From Bacteroidia bacterium (GTDB taxonomy: Bacteria > Bacteroidota > Bacteroidia > J057), in NCBI GenBank assembly GCA_019695295.1, contig JAIBAH010000016.1, positions 1-60,284 on the forward strand: DNA of 60,284 nucleotides. The letters are read 5' to 3'. Position numbers and translations under genes: made by a program. The notes under the pieces are model-generated. The model saw nothing but the letters and a program-made list of their open reading frames with translations, did not search any database and was not told the origin of the DNA. Positions 53,220-60,284 of the stretch are shown piece after piece (the first letter of the stretch is position 1; the number at the start of each line of letters is the position of its first letter).

Positions 53220-53381
53220 ATCTTCTCCTGAAATACATAATATGTAAAAATGAGATAGAATTTCAGGATATTTCTCTCAGAAATTTTGATAAATGTGGGA
53301 ATATCTGTTAGTTTGTGAACAATTTTGCATTAAAAATAAAAAACATCCATCATTAATTCTAATCAAATTTATATCAGTCAG

Positions 53382-54584
53382 ATGAAAGCAAACATACTAT
53401 TTTTTTATTTATTATTAACGGGAGTAATTTTAAACGGTCAGAACTGGAATGACTACGTAGAAGTAAAAGGAGAATTACAGAAAAAAAGCGTAGCAAATCC
53501 CTGTCTGAGTCCAAAGCAGAACTATTATCTTCAGACTGAAAACGAAGACCTTGACCTCGATTTCAGTAAATTCAAAACCCTGATGGATATGAATGCTTAC
53601 TTTCGTCAGCCTGTAGCCGTAACCGGAATCATCCGGGAACAAAATCATCCTGCAATTGCCAATATGAAGTGCAGATGGTTAGAGGTAAGAGACATGCATT
53701 TCAGCATGGATATTCCCGAAAAATACAGAGCTGTAAAATTCATTGAAGCAAAAGGCTATCATTTAAATATTGCAGACAAAAACCCTCATAATGATTACCT
53801 GATATTATTAAGTCAGACCGATTTTAACCGGTATTTTTCAAAAATCCAGAACGAATCCGTTACTCCTCTGGATTTCAAAAACTACTTCGTCGTTGCCGTA
53901 GGCAAAAATAACCCTGCAATCGGAACGTATCTCAACCCGTCTTTCAGGCTGAGAGAAAGAGACAAAGTTCTTAAGTTTTCATATCAGACCGCACAAAGCA
54001 CACCGGCATTACCCGCAGGTGCAACTTCCTGTGCCGTTTATATGGTCGATAAAACCGATTACAGTCAGATTATTTTTGAAGAAAACGGAAAACCGGTTTC
54101 CTTCTCTTCCATTAACTGGAAAGAATACACCCCGCCTGCGCAGACTCAGAAAACCGTTGACTATACAACCCTGAAAGGATTCCGGATGAAGAGTCAGTAC
54201 AGAAAGGACGGAGCTGATTATTTCATGATTCAGACTCAGAAAGAAATGGATGAAATGACCGATAAAATCCCTTCCAAAGAGCCTGCAACTAAAGTAAACT
54301 TCATAGATGAGCTGATTGTAATGATTACCAAAGGAGACAAAGCCGCTCAGCAGTTTGTACTGGAAGATGTAACGATAGAGAACCGGGTAATTCATGTCAG
54401 ATATACTACCCGTAATTCTCCTTCTACCTTCCCAACCTGGGTTTCTCAGGGAATCGTACTCAAAAAGAGAAGCTTCGATAAAGTGATTTTCTATGAGAAC
54501 GGAGAACAAACCGGAGAAATTACCCGTGAATTCAAGGAATTAAAACCACAACCCAAAGTGAAAGTAATAAAAGCCGCAGAATAA
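53382..54584 (+). CDS. Secreted protein with two PrcB-like domains
   Basis: 400 residues with a signal peptide (ILFFYLLLTGVILNGQ). Residues about 22-105 are a beta region (VEVKGELQKKSVAN, PVAVTGIIREQNHP). Then two similar domains: about 125-230 (DYLILLSQTDFNRYFSKI, PLDFKNYFVVAVGK, ATSCAVYMVDKTDYSQIIF) and about 265-385 (DYFMIQTQKEMDEMTDKI, VNFIDELIVMITKGD, TWVSQGIVLKKRSFDKVIFYENG). The shape matches PrcB_C-type domains of a Treponema protease complex (inference, weak). It is a single gene ended by a strong terminator. The Cys of CLSPKQNYYL and of MKCRWLEV are unpaired elsewhere and could form a disulfide. Confidence 0.7.
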   Translation: MKANILFFYLLLTGVILNGQNWNDYVEVKGELQKKSVANPCLSPKQNYYLQTENEDLDLDFSKFKTLMDMNAYFRQPVAVTGIIREQNHPAIANMKCRWLEVRDMHFSMDIPEKYRAVKFIEAKGYHLNIADKNPHNDYLILLSQTDFNRYFSKIQNESVTPLDFKNYFVVAVGKNNPAIGTYLNPSFRLRERDKVLKFSYQTAQSTPALPAGATSCAVYMVDKTDYSQIIFEENGKPVSFSSINWKEYTPPAQTQKTVDYTTLKGFRMKSQYRKDGADYFMIQTQKEMDEMTDKIPSKEPATKVNFIDELIVMITKGDKAAQQFVLEDVTIENRVIHVRYTTRNSPSTFPTWVSQGIVLKKRSFDKVIFYENGEQTGEITREFKELKPQPKVKVIKAAE

Positions 54585-54606
54585 AAAACGGCAAAAGATA
54601 TCCTTC

Positions 54607-54641
54607 AAAACGGCAGTCACTGAGTGTTCTGCCGTTTTTTT
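54607..54641 (+). terminator. Terminator of the PrcB-like gene
   Basis: A perfect 10-base-pair stem (54607-54616 with 54629-54638), with a small inner CACT/AGTG pairing and a T run of seven. It lies 22 bases past the stop. Confidence 0.85.
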
Positions 54642-54835
54642 GTGTTTTTATGAAACGGAAACGCCCGTTTTTTTTGAACTCATTTCAATCATAAAAAACT
54701 ATTAATCAAAAAATTAGCTGTCTGTTTCTAAAAAACGCTGTTACCAAACCCGCTTTTTTTTCCATTACCTTTTCCGGATGAAGGTGAATCTTTGCATTGT
54801 GAATTTATGAAATTACCAGTTAACGATTGAAAATT

Positions 54836-56377
54836 ATGCTAGTTAAAACGTATGGAAGTGCGGTACAGGGAATACATGCCACGATTATCACGGTCGAAAC
54901 AGACATTGGAGGCGGGTTTGGATATGCTTTAGTGGGGCTGCCGGATAATGCAGTAAAGGAAAGTAAAGAGCGGATTTTTACCGCATTCAGAAACAACAAA
55001 CTCGAACTGCCCCGAAAAAAAATCACCATCAATATGGCACCTGCCGATATCCGGAAAGAAGGCTCCTCCTATGACCTTACGATTGCCATTGGAATTCTGG
55101 CAGCCAACGGAGATATTCCGGCAGAAGAAGTGTCAAAATATGTAATCATGGGAGAATTATCGCTGGACGGGACACTGCAACCCGTAAAAGGTGCCCTACC
55201 GATTGCGATAGAAGCCAAAAAACAAGGGTTTAAAGGATTAATCCTCCCAAAAATCAATGCCGGTGAAGCGGCGATAGTCAGTGATTTACAGGTAATTCCC
55301 GTAGAAAATATTGACGACGCAGTGGACTTTCTCAACGGGGACTTAGTCATTGAACCGCTTACCCGAAATACGCGTCAGTTGTTTTATGATGCTCAGGAAC
55401 AAAATGATTGTGATTTTTCGGATGTAAAAGGGCAGGAAAATGTAAAAAGAGCCATGGAAATCGCTGCCGCAGGCGGACACAACGTGATTATGATCGGGCC
55501 TCCCGGAGCAGGAAAAACCATGCTTGCCAAAAGAATGTCCGGTATTTTACCCCCTTTGACTTTATTTGAATCGCTGGAAACCACAAAAATCCATTCTGTT
55601 TCAGGCGTTTTACCCCAGAATACTTCCCTCGTAGCACACCGGCCTTTCCGCGCACCGCATCATACAATCAGTGATGTAGCCCTTGTAGGAGGAGGGGGAA
55701 TTCCCCAGCCGGGAGAAATCAGTCTTGCTCACAATGGGGTGCTGTTCCTGGATGAGTTACCCGAATTCAAAAGAGGGGTACTGGAAGTATTAAGGCAGCC
55801 GCTGGAAGACAGAAGAATTACGGTTTCAAGGGCGAAGGTCACTGTAGATTACCCCGCTAATTTTATGCTTGTCGCGAGTATGAATCCTTGTCCCTGCGGA
55901 TATTTTAATCATCCGGAAAAAGAATGTGTATGTTCTCCGGCTTTAGTTCAAAAATATATGAGCAAAATTTCCGGTCCGCTTATGGACAGAATTGATATGC
56001 ACATAGAAGTGACTCCCATTCCCTTCGAAGAACTAACCTCCAAAAGAGAAGGTGAAAAAACCGTTTCTATCCGGGAAAGAGTAATCCGTGCGCGGGAGCG
56101 GCAAACCGAACGGTTTAAGGAAATGGAAGGAGTGCATTCCAATGCGATGATGCCTTCTCATACCGTAAGAAAAATCTGTACTTATGATTCCGTAGCGGAA
56201 AGCCTGTTGAAAACCGCCATGAAAAAACTCGATTTATCGGCACGGGCATTTGACAGAATCCTGAAAGTAGCCCGTACAATAGCGGATCTGGGAGACTCAG
56301 ACCATATTAAAGCGGAGCACATTGCAGAGGCCATTCAGTACAGAAGTCTTGACCGGGAAAGCTGGGGGCTGGGTTAA
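54836..56377 (+). CDS. ComM/YifB family Mg-chelatase-like AAA+ ATPase
   Basis: 513 residues from the ATG at 54836; the TTG three codons upstream is less likely. The N-terminal Lon-substrate-like domain (about 1-170) has VGLPDNAVKESKERI and MAPADIRKEGSSYDL. The AAA+ core has Walker A IGPPGAGKTMLAKRM and Walker B GVLFLDELPEFKR, with MNPCPCGYFNHPEKEC, a four-Cys zinc-type knot. ComM is a hexameric helicase that promotes branch migration of integrating DNA during transformation in Vibrio and Haemophilus. No competence genes are next to it here. A near-consensus -7 box (AATCTTTG, 54788-54795) lies about 40 bases upstream. Confidence 0.95.
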   Translation: MLVKTYGSAVQGIHATIITVETDIGGGFGYALVGLPDNAVKESKERIFTAFRNNKLELPRKKITINMAPADIRKEGSSYDLTIAIGILAANGDIPAEEVSKYVIMGELSLDGTLQPVKGALPIAIEAKKQGFKGLILPKINAGEAAIVSDLQVIPVENIDDAVDFLNGDLVIEPLTRNTRQLFYDAQEQNDCDFSDVKGQENVKRAMEIAAAGGHNVIMIGPPGAGKTMLAKRMSGILPPLTLFESLETTKIHSVSGVLPQNTSLVAHRPFRAPHHTISDVALVGGGGIPQPGEISLAHNGVLFLDELPEFKRGVLEVLRQPLEDRRITVSRAKVTVDYPANFMLVASMNPCPCGYFNHPEKECVCSPALVQKYMSKISGPLMDRIDMHIEVTPIPFEELTSKREGEKTVSIRERVIRARERQTERFKEMEGVHSNAMMPSHTVRKICTYDSVAESLLKTAMKKLDLSARAFDRILKVARTIADLGDSDHIKAEHIAEAIQYRSLDRESWGLG

Positions 56378-56380
56378 TTA

Positions 56381-56419
56381 AAAACGGGGCAAAACCCGAA
56401 GGAATTGCCCCGTTTTTTT
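56381..56419. terminator. Bidirectional terminator between comM-like and sulP genes
   Basis: A 12-base-pair stem (56381-56392 with 56405-56416) with a GC core (CGGGGCAA/TTGCCCCG), flanked by A's and T's. It lies between convergent genes and reaches the sulP stop codon. Confidence 0.85.
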
Positions 56420-57974
56420 AGTGTCCTCCTGCAACCCCCGTGAACTCCGGAATATCCTTTAGCTCCAGATCTATATTTCTGAGTTTTGCAGTTGCTTTAT
56501 AGTTATGGATAATCTCCAGTACATCCAAATCAATGTAATGAGATTTATGCCCATCAATTAAAACCATAGAATCAGAAGGTAACTTTTCAAGTGTCAGCAG
56601 AATAGCTCCTTTATTGATAAAAGTTATATCCTCTGCAAGCTCAAGAATCAATATTTTTTTTCCATTTTTTACTGAACGTTTTATATCGTAAACTCTATTA
56701 TAATTGTTTTTGAGGATAAAGAATACGGCAACCAGCATTCCGATGCCGATTCCTTTTAATAAATCAGAGAATAAGATTGCAATGACGGTGATGAAAAAAG
56801 GTAAAAACTGATCCCATCCGAGTTGGTACATATTCTTGAAAAGAGATAACCGGGCAAGTTTGTACCCCGTAACCAGCAGAATTGCGGCAAGACAGGAAAG
56901 GGGTATCAGATTTAAGACTGCCGGAAATACGGCGACACTGATTAGGAGCAGGATGCCATGAAATATTGCAGAAACCTTGGTTTTTCCGCCTGCATTGATA
57001 TTGGCAGAACTCCTTACGATGACCGCAGTCATGGGAAGTCCACCAATCAGGCCGGCAATAATATTGCCTACTCCCTGTGCCTTTAGTTCCCGGTTTGTGG
57101 GCGTATTTCTTTTATAGGGATCCAGTTTGTCGGTTGCTTCAACGCTCAGCAGCGACTCCAGGCTTGCAATGATTGCAATGGTAACCGCGACTATCCACAC
57201 ATGATAATTACCAATAGCCGAGAAATCCGGCAAGGTAAACTGTCCTGCAAAATCATTAAAACTTTCAGCAACCGGTAATTTTACCAGATGGTCATCTATG
57301 AGTATAATATCCGGAAAGAAAAGGCCATAAAGATAATTTATCAGGACCCCGGTTACTGTAACGATTAAGGCAGCAGGTATAAATTTAAAAAAACTATACT
57401 TCTTCAATGCAGGTTTTTCCCATACGATGAGTATCACCAAAGAAACCACGGAAATGAGGATTGCTCCCGGATGAAGGAAATTAATAGAATTTAGAATTTC
57501 TGAGAAAGTATTCTCACCGTCCACCTGAAAAAAATCAAAGTCCCCTTCATTGTCTTTATCATACCCGAAAGCATGAGGAATTTGTTTAAATATCAGGATT
57601 AACCCAATTGCAGCCAGCATTCCTTTGATGACTGAAGAGGGAAAATAATGCCCGATTATGCCGGCTCTCAGATATCCAAGAAGTAACTGAAAGCATCCGG
57701 CAAGCACTACTGCCAGTAAAAAAACATCATACTCCTTTAAATCCCTGATTGCATTTAACACAATGACCGTAAGACCGGCGGCAGGGCCGGATACACTTAA
57801 GGGAGAAGCACTGATAAAGGCGACTACAATCCCTCCCACAACTCCTGTAATAATCCCTGAAAATAAAGGTGCTCCCGAAGCCAGAGAAATACCCAAACAT
57901 AAGGGAAGGGCTACCAGGAAAACCACTAAACCTGCAGGAAGATCCTGTTTGTAGTCCTTAAATAAATCAGTCAT
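56418..57974 (-). CDS. SulP family anion transporter with STAS domain
   Basis: 518 residues. About twelve membrane helices (14-435), opening DLPAGLVVFLVALPLCLGISLASGAP, with the family GPAAGLTVIV, ESLLSVEATDK, RELKAQGVGN and GGLPMTAVIVRSSANINAGG motifs. A C-terminal STAS domain (about 445-518) has LILELAEDITFINKG. SulP proteins carry sulfate, bicarbonate or other anions. Overlap of its start with the carbonic anhydrase stop (8 bases) strongly favours bicarbonate. The terminator at 56381-56419 overlaps its end. Confidence 0.92.
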   Translation of the reverse strand: MTDLFKDYKQDLPAGLVVFLVALPLCLGISLASGAPLFSGIITGVVGGIVVAFISASPLSVSGPAAGLTVIVLNAIRDLKEYDVFLLAVVLAGCFQLLLGYLRAGIIGHYFPSSVIKGMLAAIGLILIFKQIPHAFGYDKDNEGDFDFFQVDGENTFSEILNSINFLHPGAILISVVSLVILIVWEKPALKKYSFFKFIPAALIVTVTGVLINYLYGLFFPDIILIDDHLVKLPVAESFNDFAGQFTLPDFSAIGNYHVWIVAVTIAIIASLESLLSVEATDKLDPYKRNTPTNRELKAQGVGNIIAGLIGGLPMTAVIVRSSANINAGGKTKVSAIFHGILLLISVAVFPAVLNLIPLSCLAAILLVTGYKLARLSLFKNMYQLGWDQFLPFFITVIAILFSDLLKGIGIGMLVAVFFILKNNYNRVYDIKRSVKNGKKILILELAEDITFINKGAILLTLEKLPSDSMVLIDGHKSHYIDLDVLEIIHNYKATAKLRNIDLELKDIPEFTGVAGGH

Positions 57975-58659
57975 ATAAGAATTGCTTGGTTATTTTTTTA
58001 AAATGATGATCCACATCTGTCACATAGTCCTCATCCTTAAATGTCACTTTTCCGGTAGAAACATCATAAACTCCACCGGCAATCGCAATTTCTTTCCGAC
58101 TGAGCATTTCCCGGATGATAGTACTGTTATGAATGATAGAGGTTATTTGCTGCTGTACATTCAGATAGGTAACATTATTGACAAACTGCTTGTTTTCTGA
58201 ACTCCTTTCGACCGGATTGGAGGTTTCGTCTTCTGCTGATATTGCCGGCTTAATGAGGGTCATGATATGAAAAAGGTTTCCTTCCAGTACATTATCACAT
58301 GCACCTTTTACTGCCCCGCAGCCTGTATGCCCCAAAACTACAATGAGCTTTGTTTTCAGGCTCTTGCAGGCAAATTCAAGGCTTCCGATTGCATATTTAC
58401 TGGCAATATTTCCCGCTAATCTTACGCTGAAAATATCCCCAAGGCTCTGATCAAATACCAGTTCAACAGGTACTCTTGAATCACTGCAACTCAGAATAGA
58501 GACGAAAGGGGTCTGTATTTCCTTGGTTTCATCTACGATTTGCAACAGATTACTGTTCACGGTGAGGTTAGAACGAAAGCGTTCATTACCTAACTTTAAA
58601 TACTCCAATGCCTCTGAAGGAGTTACGTCTTCTCTTTTTTTATCTTTATGATATCTCAT
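57967..58659 (-). CDS. Beta-carbonic anhydrase
   Basis: 230 residues. The zinc site is Cys58-x-Asp60-x-Arg62 in ILSCSDSRVPVEL and His111/Cys114 in LGHTGCGAVKG, all intact, with DIFSVRLAGNIAS between. It interconverts carbon dioxide and bicarbonate in the cytoplasm. The C-terminal region (TYLNVQQQITSII, GVYDVSTGKVTF) fits the usual bacterial beta class. Its stop overlaps the sulP start by 8 bases, so the two are translationally coupled, and it follows the small exported protein gene by 83 bases. Confidence 0.96.
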   Translation of the reverse strand: MRYHKDKKREDVTPSEALEYLKLGNERFRSNLTVNSNLLQIVDETKEIQTPFVSILSCSDSRVPVELVFDQSLGDIFSVRLAGNIASKYAIGSLEFACKSLKTKLIVVLGHTGCGAVKGACDNVLEGNLFHIMTLIKPAISAEDETSNPVERSSENKQFVNNVTYLNVQQQITSIIHNSTIIREMLSRKEIAIAGGVYDVSTGKVTFKDEDYVTDVDHHFKKITKQFLYD

Positions 58660-58742
58660 ATTATATTAATTTTTGTGGTAAAATAAATAAAGATGCATAC
58701 AGTAATTTCTGCAATGCGCTAACAAAAAAACTTTAAAAAAAA

Positions 58743-59054
58743 TTATTTTACCTCGGGCGGGGGAGTCTGAATGTCGGATATCACCGGGGAAAGTGACATC
58801 AGATAATAGGCAGCCGTACAAGACTGAATGATAAAAAGCGAGAGACTTTCGGCCCTGAGTGTCTGACTCAGAAAAAAGTTCAGTTCCTCCTGAATTTCTA
58901 ATTCGCTTTTTTCACTGCCTGCCTCCTTCTCTAACTCTTTTTCGTTTTCTATTTCCTGAATAAGTTCTATACTCTTCATACTCACTCTCAAAACAGGAGT
59001 AAAGAAAAAAATAATACAGAAAGTAAAGAAAAAAGAGATTAGATTCCTTTTCAT
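58743..59054 (-). CDS. Small exported acidic protein leading the carbonic anhydrase operon
   Basis: 103 residues. An N-terminal hydrophobic stretch (about 4-25) is followed by a very acidic helix (about 30-58, ENEKELEKEAGSEKSELE), a second hydrophobic region with IIQSCTAAYYLMS, and a C-terminal QTPPPEVK. I recognise no family, though short proteins ending in PPPE occur beside carbonic anhydrase and SulP genes in other Bacteroidota as I remember. It follows a consensus promoter by about 60 bases and precedes the carbonic anhydrase by 83 bases, so it is probably the first gene of the operon. Function unknown. Confidence 0.7.
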   Translation of the reverse strand: MKRNLISFFFTFCIIFFFTPVLRVSMKSIELIQEIENEKELEKEAGSEKSELEIQEELNFFLSQTLRAESLSLFIIQSCTAAYYLMSLSPVISDIQTPPPEVK

Positions 59055-59115
59055 GACATCAGAATAGATTATTCAGAATAAGGCTCATCACCAGAGACCC
59101 TGAACTATATTTCTG

Positions 59116-59146
59116 CAAAATTAGTTTTTTTTCACAAATAAACAAA
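59116..59146 (-). promoter_or_regulatory. Promoter of the small protein-carbonic anhydrase-SulP operon
   Basis: On the minus strand TTTG (59143-59146), 19 bases, then TAATTTTG (59116-59123): full consensus. Predicted start near 59109, leader about 55 bases. No other complete promoter is visible before the carbonic anhydrase gene. Confidence 0.7.
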
Positions 59147-59219
59147 TACTTTTTTAAATATTTTTTTTGTTATTACAGATAAAAAACCGAGTACAATTTC
59201 AGGCAGGAATTACCTGAAT

Positions 59220-59732
59220 TTACTCATCTCCGGAATCTTTTCTTTTCAGACGGGGAATAATCATCCATCGTAATCTTCCTGACTGAGGCATACTAAAGTC
59301 CCAGTTGTTGAAAGGGTTTTCGATACATACCATTGCGCTTGTAGGCATATCAAACGGATGATACATTTTCAGAATAGCTCTCACAAAGTCGCTTAAAGTA
59401 GGATTATGGCCAAAAATCATCACGGACTGAACTTCTTTGGGGATGTCCTCAATCATATCCAGCAGTGAGCCGGGGCCTTCATGATATATATCCGGATGGG
59501 TTTGAATGTCTTTGATGGGATACTTTACCGCCTCCGCTACGATTTTTGCGGTAGAAAAAGCCCTGAGTGCAGGCGAACTGATAATTAAATCGGGAGAGAA
59601 GTTGTGGTCTGACAATAATTCTCCCATATATTCAGCGTCTTTTATCCCTTTTTCTTTGAGCGGTCTGTCAAAATCTGCTGTATCGGAAGGATAATCCGCT
59701 TTTGCATGACGACAAATGACTAATGTTTTCAT
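59220..59732 (-). CDS. SixA-like histidine phosphatase
   Basis: 170 residues. The phosphoacceptor motif is VICRHAKADYP (RHA in place of the usual RHG), with FDRPLKEKGIKDAE, DLIISSPALRAFSTAKI and MIFGHNPTLSDFV, giving the second catalytic His. This is the SixA branch of the histidine phosphatases, known in Escherichia coli to remove phosphate from phospho-His on phosphotransfer proteins. The role here is unknown. It starts 3 bases after the TlpA-like gene. Confidence 0.92.
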   Translation of the reverse strand: MKTLVICRHAKADYPSDTADFDRPLKEKGIKDAEYMGELLSDHNFSPDLIISSPALRAFSTAKIVAEAVKYPIKDIQTHPDIYHEGPGSLLDMIEDIPKEVQSVMIFGHNPTLSDFVRAILKMYHPFDMPTSAMVCIENPFNNWDFSMPQSGRLRWMIIPRLKRKDSGDE

Positions 59733-59735
59733 TTT

Positions 59736-60221
59736 TTATTCTGCGATTAACATTTCTATGGCTTTCATTTCTTCATAGGGAGATTTGGATTGATACTGAT
59801 ATACTCTCCCTTTTTTGTCTATCAGCATATACCGCGGCAACTGCTGAACAGCAAGTGCATTCAGCGCCGGATGTTTATGGGGGGGGGCATACAGAGAAAT
59901 GCCCGGTACTTTATATTTTCTTAACGCGGATTTCCATTTCCCCTTTTGTTTATCGGTATTAATTGTGAGCAAAACGACCGGCTTCCCCTCCAGTTTTCGC
60001 ATTACCTCGGTAGTCGTAGGGAATGAATAAATACAGGACTGACACCACGATGCCCAAAAATCCACAATTACTACTTTCCCTTTGAAGTCCTGTAGTTTTA
60101 CTGTTTTGTTTTTATCGGTTTTAAATGCGTAGTTCCGGATTTCCAGTCGTCCTTCTGTCTGGGAAAAACAACTCCATATTCCATATACATTTATAATAAG
60201 CAGAACAATGATTCTTTGCAT
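59736..60221 (-). CDS. TlpA-like thiol-disulfide oxidoreductase
   Basis: 161 residues. A signal peptide or anchor ends SCFSQ. The thioredoxin fold has DFKGKVVIVDFWASWCQSC, with the redox pair Cys60 and Cys63, and the cis-proline in VQQLPRYMLIDKKG. The family reduces or isomerises disulfides outside the cytoplasm, often for cytochrome maturation. The SixA-like gene follows after 3 bases in the same unit. Confidence 0.92.
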   Translation of the reverse strand: MQRIIVLLIINVYGIWSCFSQTEGRLEIRNYAFKTDKNKTVKLQDFKGKVVIVDFWASWCQSCIYSFPTTTEVMRKLEGKPVVLLTINTDKQKGKWKSALRKYKVPGISLYAPPHKHPALNALAVQQLPRYMLIDKKGRVYQYQSKSPYEEMKAIEMLIAE

Positions 60222-60284
60222 AAAAAGACTTCAATAATAAATGACAGAATGAGATTAAATGAATCTGTTTACGTTTCTGAAGGC

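Noticed and set aside
56418-57974. SulP as a sulfate permease
   Set aside because: The direct overlap with a carbonic anhydrase gene and absence of sulfur-assimilation genes make bicarbonate the better guess, though sequence alone cannot settle it.
1-60284. tRNA, rRNA or other standard RNA genes
   Set aside because: I looked for T-arm signatures and rRNA-like sequence in the gaps and saw none; a tRNA search program would settle it.

Overview
The window comes from a gliding or surface-secreting member of the Bacteroidota (Cytophagales/Flavobacteriales-like; I cannot place it more finely). The evidence is a gldE-gldD pair, a protein with a type IX secretion (T9SS) C-terminal tail, SprB-type and SdrD_B-type repeats in a giant surface protein, a GT5-fragment/DUF4270/glmS cluster, a bacilliredoxin, long-form IspG and a propeptide-bearing PurF. 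There are also many Bacteroidota-type promoters (TTTG, a gap of 19-21 bases, then TAnnTTTG) and few Shine-Dalgarno sites. I see no rRNA, tRNA, CRISPR array, prophage or insertion sequence. About 43 protein genes are supported.

Layout. 1-8923 (minus) is the first 2,974 codons of one uninterrupted gene for a giant secreted modular protein that runs off the left edge. It is driven from a consensus promoter about 220 bases upstream. 9.6-13.1 kb (minus) holds a MarR regulator, a nuoD standing alone, thiol peroxidase tpx and an enoyl-CoA hydratase homologue. 13.6-21.6 kb has a secreted GH13 cyclomaltodextrinase/neopullulanase, two outer-membrane-type proteins, a large BNR/Asp-box repeat protein and a LolA-like periplasmic protein. 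22.1-24.5 kb encodes a small His-rich membrane protein followed 11 bases later by a PAS histidine kinase with no response regulator nearby. 24.9-29.2 kb is a truncated GT5 glycogen synthase domain, a DUF4270 lipoprotein and GlmS.

29.2-29.8 kb is a gap that carries, on the minus strand, a perfect promoter followed about 80 bases later by a strong terminator with no gene between them. This is a good small-RNA candidate. 29.8-32.5 kb holds gldE, gldD (overlapping by 8 bases) and a Nudix CoA pyrophosphatase. 32.5-35.3 kb has a T9SS cargo protein and an astacin metalloprotease. 35.4-47.1 kb (all minus) encodes a UDP-sugar dehydrogenase, a SpoIIE-type phosphatase with an oligopeptide permease, an alpha/beta hydrolase, a bacilliredoxin, PurF, an OmpA-family protein, IspG and an M23 peptidase. 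47.6-54.6 kb has two methyltransferases, a lipoprotein, a sugar nucleotidyltransferase-like protein, an ABM monooxygenase with SurE, a WYL regulator and a secreted protein with two PrcB-like domains. 54.8-60.2 kb ends with ComM, a promoter-small exported protein-carbonic anhydrase-SulP operon, a SixA-like phosphatase and a TlpA-like thioredoxin.

How it fits together. Cell-surface and gliding functions recur (giant adhesin, GldE/GldD, T9SS cargo, astacin, OmpA, M23 peptidase). Housekeeping metabolism (GlmS, PurF, IspG, NuoD, SurE) is scattered in short transcription units separated by strong hairpin terminators. The items most worth following up are the giant protein's tandemly duplicated domain block, the orphan small RNA, the small membrane protein/histidine kinase pair and the small protein-carbonic anhydrase-SulP operon. 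All translations and boundaries were read by eye; family names are recognition calls, not search results.
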